64,000 bases of DNA, taken from Harmothoe impar (Eukaryota; Annelida; Polychaeta; Phyllodocida; Polynoidae). Numbering within the stretch: the stretch's first letter is position 1; each line of letters begins with the position of its first letter. The translations under genes were made by a program, and so were the position numbers. Shown one piece after another: positions 47,198 through 58,779 of the stretch. A model generated the notes under the pieces. It did no database searches and was not told where the DNA came from. It saw only the letters and a program-made list of their open reading frames with translations. The stretch covers positions 36,455,204 through 36,519,203 of the forward strand of contig OX381710.1 of assembly GCA_947462335.1 (NCBI GenBank). Reading direction: 5' to 3'.

Positions 47198-47312
47198 ATA
47201 TTGTATAATGCCCTTTGTCGTCAAATTATATGTCATGACAATAAAGGGCATATCTCTGACTGATTATACATTAAAGCATGGTGCGGCCCTCTATTAAATA
47301 GAGGGCCGCACC
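47198..47312. mobile_element. MITE family copy 12 (fragment) ending in a perfect palindrome
   Basis: Fragment of the TTAA-flanked family (ATAATGCCCTTTGTCGTC, TTAAAGCATGGTGCGGCCCT). Its right end is doubled into a palindrome at 47280-47312, GGTGCGGCCCTCTATT-A and its reverse complement, as if two termini were joined head to head. Confidence 0.6.
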
Positions 47313-49645
47313 AAATAGTATTTTGTATTCCTGATGCCACCCACGATCTGAATGATGTAGGTCAAGCGGTTGTAATCGCTGCTTATCACCACTATGGAAC
47401 TGCATAATTAAGGAGAAGGGACGCTGATTAAGTTACAAGTCACACATAATGTGGTTAAATGTACTGAAGCACCTTTCTATTGTTATGATAATTACGATTA
47501 TAAATGTATGCTTGAAAATTGGTAAGATTTACCATTTTCATTCTGGCTGTGGCCTGACTTAGCATCTCCGCTATGTAGTTGTGCAAAGGTGCAAATGTGC
47601 ACAAGGATCCACTGGACTCCCTGGGCCCACCCCTATTAGGCGAGTCGCTAAAGGGTGTCGCCTGTACAGGAGACCCGTGTAGTGAAAGTGGCACCCCCTA
47701 CTCAATCCGGGACCCAATCGGTCTGTTTGCTCACAGTTTCACGCCAAGGTGCCATTAGCGGCCAGTACCGGAAATCATGGTGTTAAGCGGTTCCGGTTGC
47801 GCCGTGGCGGTGGCGCGGCAGCCGGCTCTGCCTTGGGGCTAGTTTAATAGGGCTAATAGCAGATAAACTGATCTCCGTGCGACACGTGACAGCTGGGGCT
47901 TGGGGAAGGGTGCATGGGAGGTATGAGGTGTTACTGATATGAAAAAGTGAAGGGTAAGAACTAATGCATCACTGTGGCAATGGCCAGGTTGAATGATTTA
48001 ACAGGGTTAGGCTTGGGGATGCCCTGCAAATTACTGGTAAAAAGATATCTTACAATTTTGATCCAAAATGTGAGTGTATATGAGTACTATTAGTGAGGTC
48101 AGGGTAGAGCCCAGTCAGTCTCTATAATGGCAGTTTGGGAGAAGTATACATTAGGAGGACTGGCTCTTCCACCCAATATATACCAAGAGGTTAAACTTAT
48201 CATACAGTACCAACCTGCATACAACGTCATATTCAGGATGGGAACTTGTTAAAGTACAAGAACTGTAGATAGGAGCATTCGTACCCCCCCCCCTACACCT
48301 CCAGCCTCCCATCCCTTGGAGTCGCTACTGGTACACAGACTAAAAGGACACTCTTTGTACTACTCCAGTGTGTACACTAACCGAGGAACCTGTGTGGGTG
48401 GTTTGTGGAAGCAGCCTATAAGGTCAGCCGGCTCCGTGGTGAAAGGGTAAACTAGGCTGTCTTATCACCTGCCGCCACACATCCCGCCAAATGAAGGTCC
48501 TCCAGTGTCCCCTAGTGAGAGGAGGCCAGGGGCAGGGCTCCTCCAGGGGCGGGAGGCTGGCTCCTGGACCCCAGCAATAATTTAGTATCCGTCGTCAACG
48601 CTAAATAATGCAGTGGCCAAATGGCCTGGGGCAGTGGGCATGTGGCTGCATCCCCATGTCCCAGAGGATAATTGTGGAACGTCGCCACCGCCGGGCCGTA
48701 GTGTTAACCATTCTCTCCTGGTGTCTCCCAGTGCCACTCACCTCTGTAATGTGTATAGGTTTTATAGATATGAGATATGGGTATGCTGTATAGGCAGGTG
48801 AAATGAATATAATAGCACAAAATTAATGTCTTCGCTGGTTATGTTATAAAAACAAATTGATATAGCTCTTTACAATATAAGTGAGTTGTATTAGACGGAT
48901 TAACGGTTGGAGCGGTTTGTGTATTCATGCAGGAACACGGGGACCAATGGACAGAACCACTCATCTGAGTTGAGAGTGGTCTTAAGTCATGATGGCATAC
49001 CATAGAGAGTAAAACTCTATGCTCTAGACCCCTTGGTCATCATAAGCAATGTAGGCCTACTGGTTGCCAGTTTTAGGTGTATACCTTAAATATATAGAGG
49101 TATGCTTCCATGCACCGCGACACTCATACACAGGGGTCTATACTATATTATGGCAGTGGTGATTTTTCTATTTTACTCGTGGTTCCATATACAGACTCAT
49201 CATCCACACCCAATTAGAAGTCTGCCTACATGGCTCCTCCCTAGGTTGCACCATCACTACATACCCCGCCCACACTTAGCCCTGTATACTCACGCCGGTC
49301 AGTGGTGGCGGACAGGAGGCGGCGAACACGGAGATTTAAGTGTCTCCGGGCGGAGACATTAAGAATTAATCATACACTTGGGTATTGAGCAGGCAGCCGG
49401 CCTGTCCCGCCGACATCATGATCTATAACGGTGTGTCCACACCCCCGCCCTCCCCAGGCGTGATTTAAGGCCAGCCCTGGAGGAAGGTGTATAGAGGAGG
49501 GGGGAGGGCCTTAGGCCGCTAGAGGAGGAACTGTGGCCGTGGGTAGCTTCACGATGTGATCATCCATATTTATCAAGAGCTCAATACGATTTGTAAAGAT
49601 AGCATTCTGGCGGCCGAGGAGCAGCGGCGGAGAGGACGCCCAAAT
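47313..49645. other. Non-coding stretch, no gene recognised
   Basis: GC-rich patches near 47.75 and 48.5 kb without frames of interest. Poly-C run near 48285. Confidence 0.42.
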
Positions 49646-49860
49646 CTCTTTAAGGGCTACATAGTGGTGTCCTTGATCGTTATGATGCATGGATACATGC
49701 ATCCCTTACGAGTCTACCCGCCAGTGCCACAGTCATGCATCATGCCCACCGGACAACATGATGACTGGATGATTCCATGGCGAGTATTGTCTCACTAAAG
49801 CTATATCATGACACTAAAAGGCATCATGCATTAAAGTACTTTGCGGTCTTTAAAAGGGAC
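49646..49860. mobile_element. TTAA-flanked MITE family, copy 13
   Basis: TCTTTAAGGGCTACATAGTG at the left; ATTAAAGTACTTTGCGGTC at the right. Confidence 0.62.
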
Positions 49861-50251
49861 ATAGAAGGCTGCATGGTGAGCTGCTCGCCAGTAAGGCCCC
49901 TCCCTCTGTCCTCCCATGAGCTGCTCGCCGGATTGTCCATGTAATAAGCTCCCCGCGAGTCAATTATCCATGGCTCGCTCACGCAGCACAGAAATAAATA
50001 TGAATCCACTTTGTCATCGACACCACGCCGTCCATACCTACCCTGCTCATAATGATGATCATGTCCGACTCGCTCAATGCCAGGGCTGCTTCATTCCTTC
50101 TTAATCAAATGAATGTCAGTATATTGCAACACCTGTTCAGGCTGGTGGTGATGGCGGGGATGGCATTCAAGCAGCTGGTGGAATTATCAGTGTATTACAA
50201 TGACGTTATGGTACTGGAGCATTCCAAGATATTTGGTTTTATGTATTTTGA

Positions 50252-50445
50252 ACGTTTAAGGGCCACAGAGTGCTCTAATGTGTTATGCCCTCTGTCGTCT
50301 ATGGTGTATGAATGCAGCCCTGGCGAGTCTACTCCAAAGGGCTGCCCTGATCATGGTGACCCAATATGGTTGTCAGAATGATGCATTCATGCAGCCCTGT
50401 AGGCTCACCGGGGCTGCATTCGTGCATCATGATGACAAAGAGCTC
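50252..50445. mobile_element. TTAA-flanked MITE family, copy 14 (partial)
   Basis: GTTTAAGGGCCACAGAGTGC at the left and internal words GGCTGCATTCGTGCATCATG; the right end is lost. Pairs of GAGC-W-GCTC words lie on both sides (49878/49918 and 50790/50810). Confidence 0.55.
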
Positions 50446-51349
50446 CGGGAACGTATTCAAAGCAGCTGTGTTCTGTTAATACCTCCTCGTGGGCGCTCAT
50501 TGAAAAGCTATTAGTATTAAGCCGAATATTGAATTACTGTATCTGCTAGTCTTGCAGGGCAAGGTAGTGTAGCCTTTAGCAATGTAATGTGCATGACAAA
50601 TGAAGCAGTTATACAATGAGGACCAATCCCCTTTTACGGCTTTATACTGTACACACATACGGAAACTCAAGATTTTTGGTATATTCCGAAAATCTTATAG
50701 GCCTATAAATTAGAATAGTAATATCTATATATGCTGTATGTGAACAGCTGTTAATCACCTTAGAGACACAGGTTTTGACAAGTCACACAGAGCTGCTCAT
50801 GTGGTCACCGAGCAGCTCAAGTAGCCACAGAGCTGTTCGTGTAGTCACATAGCCACTCCACCCATGTACAATAACCGCCTGGTACTTAAGTGTAGAAGCC
50901 ATTCAGCCATCAGTAATGGCAGCTGGATGTTGGTTGACGGAAGAGAAAACCCAAACACAGCATCATACAAGAAGTTTTACCATAAATGCATCTCGTGCTG
51001 AAAGGGACAAGCCATGGAGAGAAGCGAGTCCTCAATCGGTCAGAAGCCACAATGGAGAGGCCAGAATGCACAGTGAATGGACTTGAAGCCATGTGGGAAG
51101 CCAGCCTGAATGGGCGGTAATTGCACTGACCGAGCGTGGTAATGAAGACCGATCGGTCTGCCCGCTCCCCTACCAGGCCTTTGTGGGCCGTCCAGGGGGA
51201 AATTATCGTTAAAATTGCTAATACAGTCGTAGAGGATATACAAATTGGGTTGTTTACCTACTGGCCGGTGCCCACGTGTAATGGGCGCTCTATAACAGAT
51301 AACCCACCTCTGATAGCTCCACAGCGTTTGGCTTGTATGCTAGAGGCAG
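50446..51349. other. Non-coding stretch
   Basis: No gene seen. Confidence 0.4.
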
Positions 51350-51571
51350 TTGGCACTGTAATGCAGTCATATATCGCCATTTGTCCTCATGATGCATGAA
51401 TGCAGCCGTGGAGTAGTAGCTCGCCAGTGCTGCATCCATGCATCCTGCTGACCATACGGTGTTGATACACTCCCGAACACGGCAAGATACTCCAAGTGCT
51501 ACGTTGGTGCATCAGGACGCCAAATGTATCATTATAATCCTTAATGCATCATGTGCTTCCTAAAGGGTTAA
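51350..51571. mobile_element. TTAA-flanked MITE family, copy 15
   Basis: Internal words CATGATGCATGAATGCAGCC and the right end CTTCCTAAAGGGTTAA (TTAA at 51568-51571). The left end is degraded. Confidence 0.58.
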
Positions 51572-52479
51572 AGGCATGGTTTGCGACTAGCCTAATGATA
51601 GGCCTATATACCAGGTGCATTTGGTCGGGCTGAGTGATGTGAGTGATCCATCAGTCACCTCAGCTATACGGTGGTCTCCACCCTATAGTGGCCGTTATGA
51701 GCTGCCTGCATTATGAATGGGCCATGTTCGTGTCAGCACTCTATAGAGTATAGCACAGCTGGCTCAACTTGATGTACACTGCATAGGCCACTTAAACATA
51801 TATATCAGGAGAGAGGCAGATTCATACATATAGCTTACAGAGACTAAAGGCGACCGCAGTCATATGACATATACCATAGGTTCATAACATCATATTGTTG
51901 CCAACGGTCCACATTCTCCATGCCCTACCCCCACCCTATAATGCTAGAGGTCATGATAGTTACCAGTACCTAGTGGGCGCAAGCATTACTTAATCTGGTA
52001 CTGGTGAGATAAGCACTGATAACCCCCTATAGGAATCTGGAGTTATGCCCAGTGGGTCCGCCATTTTAAATTTTGCTGGTTACTGTTAAACCCACTGATA
52101 AGACATACCACTATCATGACTATGGGTACAAATAGGGGACAAACAGGGGACAGGCTTGTAACAGTCTTATCAGCTCTTATTAGTGCTTGTCGCCATAACC
52201 AGCGCACCTCCCTCCAGATCCCTATAGGCAACGAGCCTATATATATCGTATAGCTGTATACGCTTATTATACGATTCTTGGCATTCTCTAGGTTTAAGTC
52301 GCTAACAAATGTCTAAGTCGTTTAAGGAGCATGGAAATTAATAAAACTGCAGGTGACATAGAAAAAATGGAATCTTGATCTCTCAAACGGAAGGAACATT
52401 AATTTAGTTAAAACGACATAAATGACACTTTAAATTATACTCCTACTGCTGTAGGGGGAATGTCATTGTCTAGGCCTCT
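51572..52479. other. Non-coding stretch
   Basis: No gene. Single diverged AAGTCGCTAAC words near 52298 announce the satellite further right. Confidence 0.42.
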
Positions 52480-52556
52480 TTTACTGAATAAGGGTTATTT
52501 GTGTATGGGTAGTATACCCCCAAGCAAATGACCCTTATTCAGTTAAAGACCCCTAA
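52472..52556. repeat. Imperfect inverted repeat (about 80 bp)
   Basis: TTTTACTGAATAAGGGTTAT pairs with ATGACCCTTATTCAGTTAAA around a short loop. Possible remnant of a small MITE. Confidence 0.6.
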
Positions 52557-52586
52557 CCAAGTATATTCCACACACACCCCCCCTAC

Positions 52587-53740
52587 ATATATAGGTTTAA
52601 GTCACTAACAGATGGAGTCGCTGTCTAGGCTATCCCATATGTAGCTAGTATGTAGGGAATGTATTAGACAGCGACCACCAGTTAGCGACCTAATCATTCC
52701 AGGGTTAATATGAATAAGGCTGTGCCACCTAGCTTCTTTTCCCCCCAAAAAACATATCCCCATATTTTTTTTATACTTCCCCTTAAGGAAACCCTTTCCC
52801 CGGGGATATAGTCCCCCTTGAATGTTTTTAGTTTGATGCTTTTTCCTATACTCTAGTTTTAGGTCGCAAAGAGTGGAGTCGCTATCTAGGCTATGCCCTA
52901 TATAGCTAGTATGTAGAGAATGTATTAGATAGCGACCTAATCAGTCCAGGGTAAATATGAATAAGGCTGCGCCACCTACCTTGTTTCCCCCCCCCCCCAA
53001 AAAAAAACAAAAACAAATCCCCATATTTTTAAATGTCTCCCCTTAAGGGAAGCCCTTTCCCCCGGGGGTAAAGTCCCCCTTGAATGTTTTTAGTTTGATA
53101 CTTTTTCCTATATATATACTCTAGTTTTAGGTCGCTAAGAGTGGAGTCGCTATCTAGGCTATGCCCTATATAGCTAGTATGTAGAGAATGTATTAGATAG
53201 CGACCTAATCAGTCCAGGATAAATATGAATAAGGCTGCGCCACCTACCTTCTTTCTCCCCCCAAAAAACAAATCCCCATATTTTTAAATGTCTCCCCTTA
53301 AGGGAAGCCCTTTCCCCCGGGGGTAAAGTCCCCCTTGAATGTTTTTAGTTTGATACTTTTTCCTATATATATACTCTAGTTTTAGGTCGCTAAGAGTGGA
53401 GTCGCTATCTAGGCTATGCCCTATATAGCTAGTATGTAGAGAATGTATTAGATAGCGACCTAATCATTCCAGGGTAAATATGAATAAGGCTGCGCCACCT
53501 ACATTGTTTCCCCCAAAAAAACAAATCCCCATATATTTAAATGTCTCCCCTTAAGGGAAGCCCTTTCCCCCGGGGGTAAAGTCCCCCTTGAATGTTTTTA
53601 GTTTGATGCTTTTTCCTATATATATACTCTAGTTTTAGGTCGCTATCAGTGGAGTCGCTAAGGTGGATACCACAGCACTGGCTGTATACACATAGGTTCA
53701 ATAGCGACCTCAGTGTTAGCGACCTAAAACTAGAGTATAT
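52587..53740. repeat. Tandem GGTCGCTA satellite, four units plus a partial one
   Basis: CTCTAGTTTTAGGTCGC recurs at 52851, 53119, 53374 and 53628, with a diverged start near 52587: units of about 254-268 bp. Each unit begins TTTAGGTCGCTAAGAGTGG, AGTCGCTATCTA and returns the inverse TTAGATAGCGACCTAA about 75 bp later, so each contains a hairpin-like mini-element. It also has short palindromes such as TTTCCCCCGGGGGTAAA. The last unit (53628-53740) is a free-standing inverted-repeat mini-element with CTCTAGTTTTAGGTCGCTA at both ends. Confidence 0.88.
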
Positions 53741-53935
53741 ATATAGGGTGTCTATAATATAATACAAGCTAAAAGTATTCATATGAGAGGAAAAATGTCC
53801 GCGGGGGGATATAACCCCCATGGGTTTAATATGGGCTAAACATGATGCATGAAGCCCTATATATACTCTAGGAGTAGTATAGTATGTATCGGAACGGGAC
53901 TATAGTTAAGTACTGTTTATTACTCAATCGACCTG

Positions 53936-54210
53936 CAGCCAATCAGAGGCCTCCCTTTTGGCGGGAAATTCAAAAGCAGCCAATGAGAGGCCTCCCTTTT
54001 GGCGGGAAATTCAAATAGGTCACGTGACCGGAAGTGACCTACTTCCGGTCACGTGACCTTTGGGCGGGAAATTCAAATAGGTCACGTGACCGGAAGTGAC
54101 CTACTTAAGAGGGTCACGTGACCACCATGTTGGCGGGAAATTCAAATAGGTCACGTGACTGGAAGTGACCTACTTAAGGGGGTCACGTGACTACTAGGTT
54201 GGCGCGAATT
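53936..54210. promoter_or_regulatory. TIR regulatory array: NF-Y, E2F, ETS and E-box sites
   Basis: Seen directly: CCAAT at 53939-53943 and 53980-53984 (AGCCAATCAG, AGCCAATGAG); TTTTGGCGGGAAA at 53956 and 53997, TTTGGGCGGGAAA at 54059, TTGGCGGGAAA at 54130, TTGGCGCGAA at 54199; CACGTG at 54021, 54050, 54083, 54115, 54152 and 54184, mostly as GGTCACGTGACC; CCGGAAGT at about 54028, 54043 (inverse) and 54089. These are the consensus sites for NF-Y, E2F, USF/MYC-type bHLH and ETS factors, the usual set of cell-cycle promoters. A perfect inverted repeat GGTCACGTGACCGGAAGT with its mirror spans 54019-54058. Function is inferred; the arrangement recurs in the right TIR. Confidence 0.6.
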
Positions 54211-54406
54211 TCAAAATAAGTCACTTGAGATTTTTATGGATAAATAAATTTTAAAAAAGAAAAAAAGCAAGCTGAAAGCTTGCTAAAAAATAATTTAAAA
54301 ATGTGGCTCTTTTTTTTAGGGGGGGGGAGGGGCACTCTGGGGGGCACTCTTTAAGATGCATGGGGGGGGAGGGGGGGAGGGGAAGGGTTTTTTAAGAGTG
54401 AGACTC

Positions 54407-54449
54407 GCTTCTCTGCCCTCTCTTTTAGAGGGCAGAGAGGCGAGTCTAC
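54407..54449. repeat. Hairpin inside the left TIR
   Basis: AGACTCGCTTCTCTGCCCTCT pairs with AGAGGGCAGAGAGGCGAGTCT over a 5-nt loop with one mismatch. The right TIR has the same hairpin near 62675-62722. Confidence 0.8.
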
Positions 54450-54659
54450 TGGTTCGTCTACTTACAATGAAATGTATCATGATTGCGTTTATGATGATGT
54501 GCATCATGATGTGACTATCTTACAACTTTATAAGAAATAAGCAAGGTCTCTCTCCTATACAATTACAGTTTTCTAGCTTGAAATATAGTCTTTCAACAGC
54601 TCCTTTTCTCATCTTACACAGAGGACAAATATCAGAGGCACTCAATAGCACCTAAACCG

Positions 54660-54950
54660 CTCTCAGACAAGGGTCGGGCACTGCTGGACTATAATAGATG
54701 GGTCAAGGTCTGTTCTACTGAGGGTCAGACTAGGTCGGACATTCAATAACGTGACTTTAGCAAACTTGCTTGAAAAGTCTGACCATGCGAGATCTTTATG
54801 CTTTAGTCTGTCAAGGCTGTCCAGACTTTCAAGCAAGTTTGCTAAAGACCTGCCTGTCATTGAATGTCCGACTTAGCCTGCTTGACCCTCAGTAGAACAG
54901 TCCTTGACTCATCTATTATAGTCCAGCAGCGCCTGACCCTTGTATGAGAG
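54660..54950. repeat. Foldback hairpin, arms about 120-140 bp
   Basis: CTCTCAGACAAGGGTCGGGC on the left corresponds to the inverse of GCCTGACCCTTGTATGAGAG on the right, and the pairing continues through GGACTATAATAGATG, GGACATTCAAT and TTAGCAAACTTGCTTGAAA. It carries the GCACTGCTGGACT word of the foldback-like element at 35.5-39 kb and may belong to the same group. Confidence 0.8.
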
Positions 54951-55117
54951 TGGTATTGGCACCATTGGCTGACTCTGATAATTCACCTGTGTGCACGGGG
55001 GGAGGAGAGGGTTCACAGCTACAGCTCTCTTAAGGCAAAGCTTGCGCTTATAGAGCACTACTAGTGGAGGTTTGGATGAGGAGGCTATGACATATGATGT
55101 TTGTCTTAAAAAATAGC

Positions 55118-55256
55118 CATGGTGCATGTCGATGTCGCTTAATTATGCTCATATCTCATGTCGATTTTAAGAATTGTTCATGTCACCTGTCACTATGTTT
55201 TTCAAGCTTCATGTCAAATGTCACTAGGCTTCATCTCGAATTTAGTGGTCCACACT
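55118..55256 (+). repeat. CATGTCGA/CATGTCAC-rich segment, inverted partner at 60.9 kb
   Basis: Short degenerate words (TCATGTCGATTTTAAGAATT, TCATGTCACCTGTCACTATG) recur in reverse orientation at 60946-61143. This forms an inner inverted pair nested inside the large TIRs. Confidence 0.7.
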
Positions 55257-55257
55257 G

Positions 55258-55371
55258 CCGCTGCTGCTGCTGCTGCTGTCGGTGCTGCTGCTTGTGCTGC
55301 TTGTGTTGCTCATGCAGCAGCTGCTGGCTGCTTGTGCTGCTGACGATGTCATGAGGGCTGCTGTTGACAGA

Positions 55372-55406
<35 letters not shown>

Positions 55407-55592
55407 ACGATGTCACGGATGCTGTTGACAGATGTTACTGCTTGTGCTGCTCGTGCAGCTGCTGCTGAAGCCGCTGCCAGCTGCTTGTGCTGCACGTGCA
55501 GCTGCTGCTGAAGCTGCTGCCAGCTGCTTGTGCTGCACGTGCAGCTGCTGCTGAAGCCGCTGCTAGATGCTGCTGCTTGTGCTGCACGAGAC
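55258..55592 (+). repeat. CTG microsatellite with 48-bp minisatellite
   Basis: Blocks of (CTG)n at 55258-55278 and 55372-55406, then a larger repeat (GTGCTGCACGTGCAGCTGCTG, GAAGC.GCTGC) in about 2.5 copies at 55450-55590. Minus-strand frames rich in Ala, Gln and Ser here are artefacts of CAG/CTG repetition. Confidence 0.85.
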
Positions 55593-56385
55593 TGAGTAGC
55601 CGCTATTCGGCGTTTCACTCCTTATGTACCCTGTCCTAGATAATCCTCTTAAAATGACTGAAAAGACTCTCTCAGCACAGAGACTCTACTCAATGTAAGA
55701 GATCTGTTAAGTAAGTTTTCACATGCCGCCTGACTACTGCGGGAGGGTTTAGACTTAAGCAGCTTAGTGCACACACGTGTCTGTTAGAAAAGCTACCTGC
55801 ACACCTGCCTTCCTTTTTTACTAGTATTTACCCCCTGCCGACTTATAAGGCACCTATACACACCTTCTTGCTTCTAGAGCTAAGCTGACTGGCAGCTATT
55901 TTAAAAGAGAATACCCGTTACCTGTATAACGGATAAGGGGGTTATGAGATTAGCGTGTGTATACAAAAAAAACAAAAAAAAAGCTACAGGGGGCGTGTGT
56001 CTGTCTGTGAGGTAGAGACCGTGTGGTAAGCGACTCAAGTGTAAAACAAAAGCACCTCCTCTTGCCGCAGTGAGTGGTGTGGACGGCGGCTGGCTAGTTG
56101 AATTTAAGCGTCAGCTTAAAAGATAATCCGTTCACGGGCTGGCGCGTCACACCTGGCGTTAATCACCCCCTGTAGTCTTTGTATACACAGGTGACTCGGC
56201 TTTATCTCTTCACCAGCTATAATCCCATATACATGTAGCGCACGTTACACTCGTTATCTCTCTTTTCATGCTGATGGATTAGGGGTGGAAGGGTTCAGGT
56301 GAAAAGCGATTTGATTCTCTCTGGAAGAGGGTGGGGCTCTAGGTGAAAACAAGCTTAGAACATCCAGATTAGCTGCTCTCTCGGC

Positions 56386-56530
56386 TATATAAAGAGCCTC
56401 ATTTTTTATAATCTCTGCCCACTTCGTCTTGTTGTACACTATCAGTCACGAGGCAGACGCTGGAAGTAGCAGATGTTTGCAGTATGGTTTATACAGAGGT
56501 TACCTGCTAATAGGATTTTGTCAGAATAGG
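56386..56530 (+). promoter_or_regulatory. Possible TATA promoter and first exon inside the large element
   Basis: TATATAAAG at 56386-56394, predicted start near 56416, and a good donor AGG|GTGAGT at 56530/56531. It is followed at 56572 by a short frame of coding-like composition. Confidence 0.32.
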
Positions 56531-56571
56531 GTGAGTTGCTATTAAAATGAACATTTAAATGGGTTGTTAAT

Positions 56572-56715
56572 ATGGTATCTGATGTTAATGAGCTAACACC
56601 TAACATTGAGGATTATGACCTCCCAGAGGGGCGTCTCGCTAAATTCTCCAGTCTTGACTATAGTCTTAACTGTCTAAAGACTGTGGAGCACGTTAATGGG
56701 TGGTCTCCTTACTAA
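56572..56715 (+). CDS. Short unknown ORF, 47 aa
   Basis: ATG-initiated frame beginning MVSDVNELTPNIEDYDLPEG and ending GWSPY. The sequence is non-repetitive, acidic and protein-like. It ends in the first bases of a direct repeat that recurs at 58.78 kb. No family recognised. It lies about 155 nt downstream of the TATA-based start site, or within an intron if the donor at 56530 is used. It may be a captured gene fragment or chance. Confidence 0.25.
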   Translation: MVSDVNELTPNIEDYDLPEGRLAKFSSLDYSLNCLKTVEHVNGWSPY

Positions 56716-56880
56716 TTTCACTTGACCAGGCAGGCAGGGTCAACTAGGCTAGGTAATTACAACCACAAGGGCGGCTACTCAACATGCAAGTAGACCTACT
56801 ACTACGAGATTGTCTTTTGACCACTCTGCCGCCGCCTGCTGGTCTGGCGATTACATGCTCTAGTATAGTTCTCCGCTCTT
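56700..56880 (+). repeat. Direct repeat copy 1 (about 180 bp)
   Basis: Matches 58780-58950: shared words GTCTCCTTAC, CACTTGACCAGGC, GGCGGCTACTCAA, AAGTAGACCTACTACTACG. Confidence 0.8.
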
Positions 56881-58779
56881 TTCGTCAGATGACGCCACAA
56901 TAGGGTTTTTGTACATTTCCACGATACTCGCGAACATTTAAACGCATATTGACCTATAATAAGCAACAAAGCACACTTCTAATATATTGAATATAAGAAA
57001 CATGTCAACGTTGTGTATTTCTGATAGAATGAGGCAGATTCTTTGAAATATCAACTAAACTATAGTGAGATTGAAAATACTACACCATATCTAAAGCGAT
57101 ATAAAAGCTATATAAAGTCAGAACCTCTGACGGATCGGTAGGATCACTCAACCATTCGTCCTCGAAAGCAACACAGGGTTCCCGTCCAACAGGACTTTGA
57201 GCCTTGACGCTTTTGAGGGAGGTTTGATCTCATGCTGCTTAACATGTGGTGTAATTAATCAACACCGCGGCCCCTCTTTAGGGGCCACACAATAAACAAA
57301 GAATAAAAAAGGGTAGGACTTAGGTTTAAAGTGAATCTCCCAGGATTTTGGCGAGGTCGACAAAGGGGGAGATAACAGATTAAACTGCAGGAGACTATAC
57401 GCAAACCTTGATACTCTCAGAGGGGGAGCTCTATATTGCGGACCTGTGATCACCTCCAGGAGGCAGGCTGCATGTCGTAAATGTCCACCACAGACATTGG
57501 GATATATTGTTAATCCTACTCCAGGGTCTCCATAATTAGACCCTGAATCTGTTGTTAAACGGGTGTGAGGTGATGGTAACTAATACTTATGAGATGGAGC
57601 TCTTACGAGACATAAGCACCACCCAGCGCGGGGCTCGCCTTGAGATGGGAAATTCACTACAGTAGGGTGGCCGGAGCATTTTTGAAAATAAACTAGACAC
57701 ACATGTATTATGTATGTCTAGAATGTCTCAATATTCGCATTTAACAAATTAGCACTGTTATATTGATAGAGTAACTAGGTAACTAACTGTAGCTGATTAC
57801 ATATACCTCACTCCTCAAACCTTTCTGACAGATCTGAAGATCTGTATAGAGAAGACATGCCATACCCATGGCTTACTTATAGCCCTGCCATGCTATAGTG
57901 GCTATTGGGAGAACTAAGATTTCTCTATCTAACTGTATGACAGAAGGTGTCCTCTAGTGTTATTTATATGATTTTAATACTTGAGATTGGGGTCTGAAGT
58001 CCTCATATGACCCCCAGCAGATGCTCTGACGCTGGCTGGCGGTAGATTGTATCATTTCCATTCAAAATGCATTATTTTAACTTGATTTATCTCTATATTC
58101 AGTAATTTACCGTAAACTACCAATTAAAGATTTCTATAAAAAAAAAAAGAGCCCTGAAAATGCGCAATTTAGGTGGCTTATCTCAAAAAAGATAACAATA
58201 TCCTAAGTAGTTATAGGACCCTCCATGGGATAGCTGCATTCAAGATGCTTCAAACAGAAAAGGAATCTCGTTGATACATGGATTTGCCATCAGCCAGTGC
58301 AAATTCTCCCAAAGGTCAGGTTAAAGAGATTTCCCAGTTATGAGCTTAAAGGAGACTCAAAACCTCAGGTCTGTCAACATTGCCCCTGAATTACATTATG
58401 TAATACAGTTTATAATGCATTATCCAGCCTGTATAGGATGGACCCATTCAGGATCTGTTGATAACAAATTACTAGAAGTGTCTATCTGCTTTGAATCGAA
58501 AATGAGGGCATATCATAAAAGGGTCATTTAACATAGGATCAGATACACACTGGGCCCTCACGCCGACCCTCCGGCCACCCTAACTACAGCATTATCTGTC
58601 GTTGAAAATAGTGCTCGTGTAGAGTCGGGATGATGTACCAAAAGAGCGTTTTATACACAATGATACCCTTGTACAAATGCGTATACCTAGTAGGCAGCGT
58701 CTTATCATCAAATCTAAGAGGGTGCTATAGTTTTATTATACTTTTATAGACCATTTTTAAAATCTGAGCTTAGCTTAGT
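56881..58779. other. Interior of the large element, no gene recognised
   Basis: Moderately AT-rich. A minus-strand frame at 57259-57453 and a plus frame at 58340-58531 (64 and 63 codons) have ordinary composition but no motif and no clear splice sites. Confidence 0.4.

Larger units (their letters stand above)
53867..54561 (+). repeat. Left TIR of the large element
   Basis: Order from the outside: TAGTATAGTATGTATCGG, two CCAAT boxes (53939, 53980), five E2F-like sites, six CACGTG E-boxes, ETS sites, an AT-rich hairpin (GCAAGC..GCTTGC), G-rich tracts, a 20-bp hairpin at 54407-54449 and AGGTCTCTCTCCTATACA at the inner end. Confidence 0.85.

Noticed and set aside
55231..55618. Ala/Gln/Ser-rich minus-strand frames
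   Set aside because: They are CAG/CTG repeats in translation.
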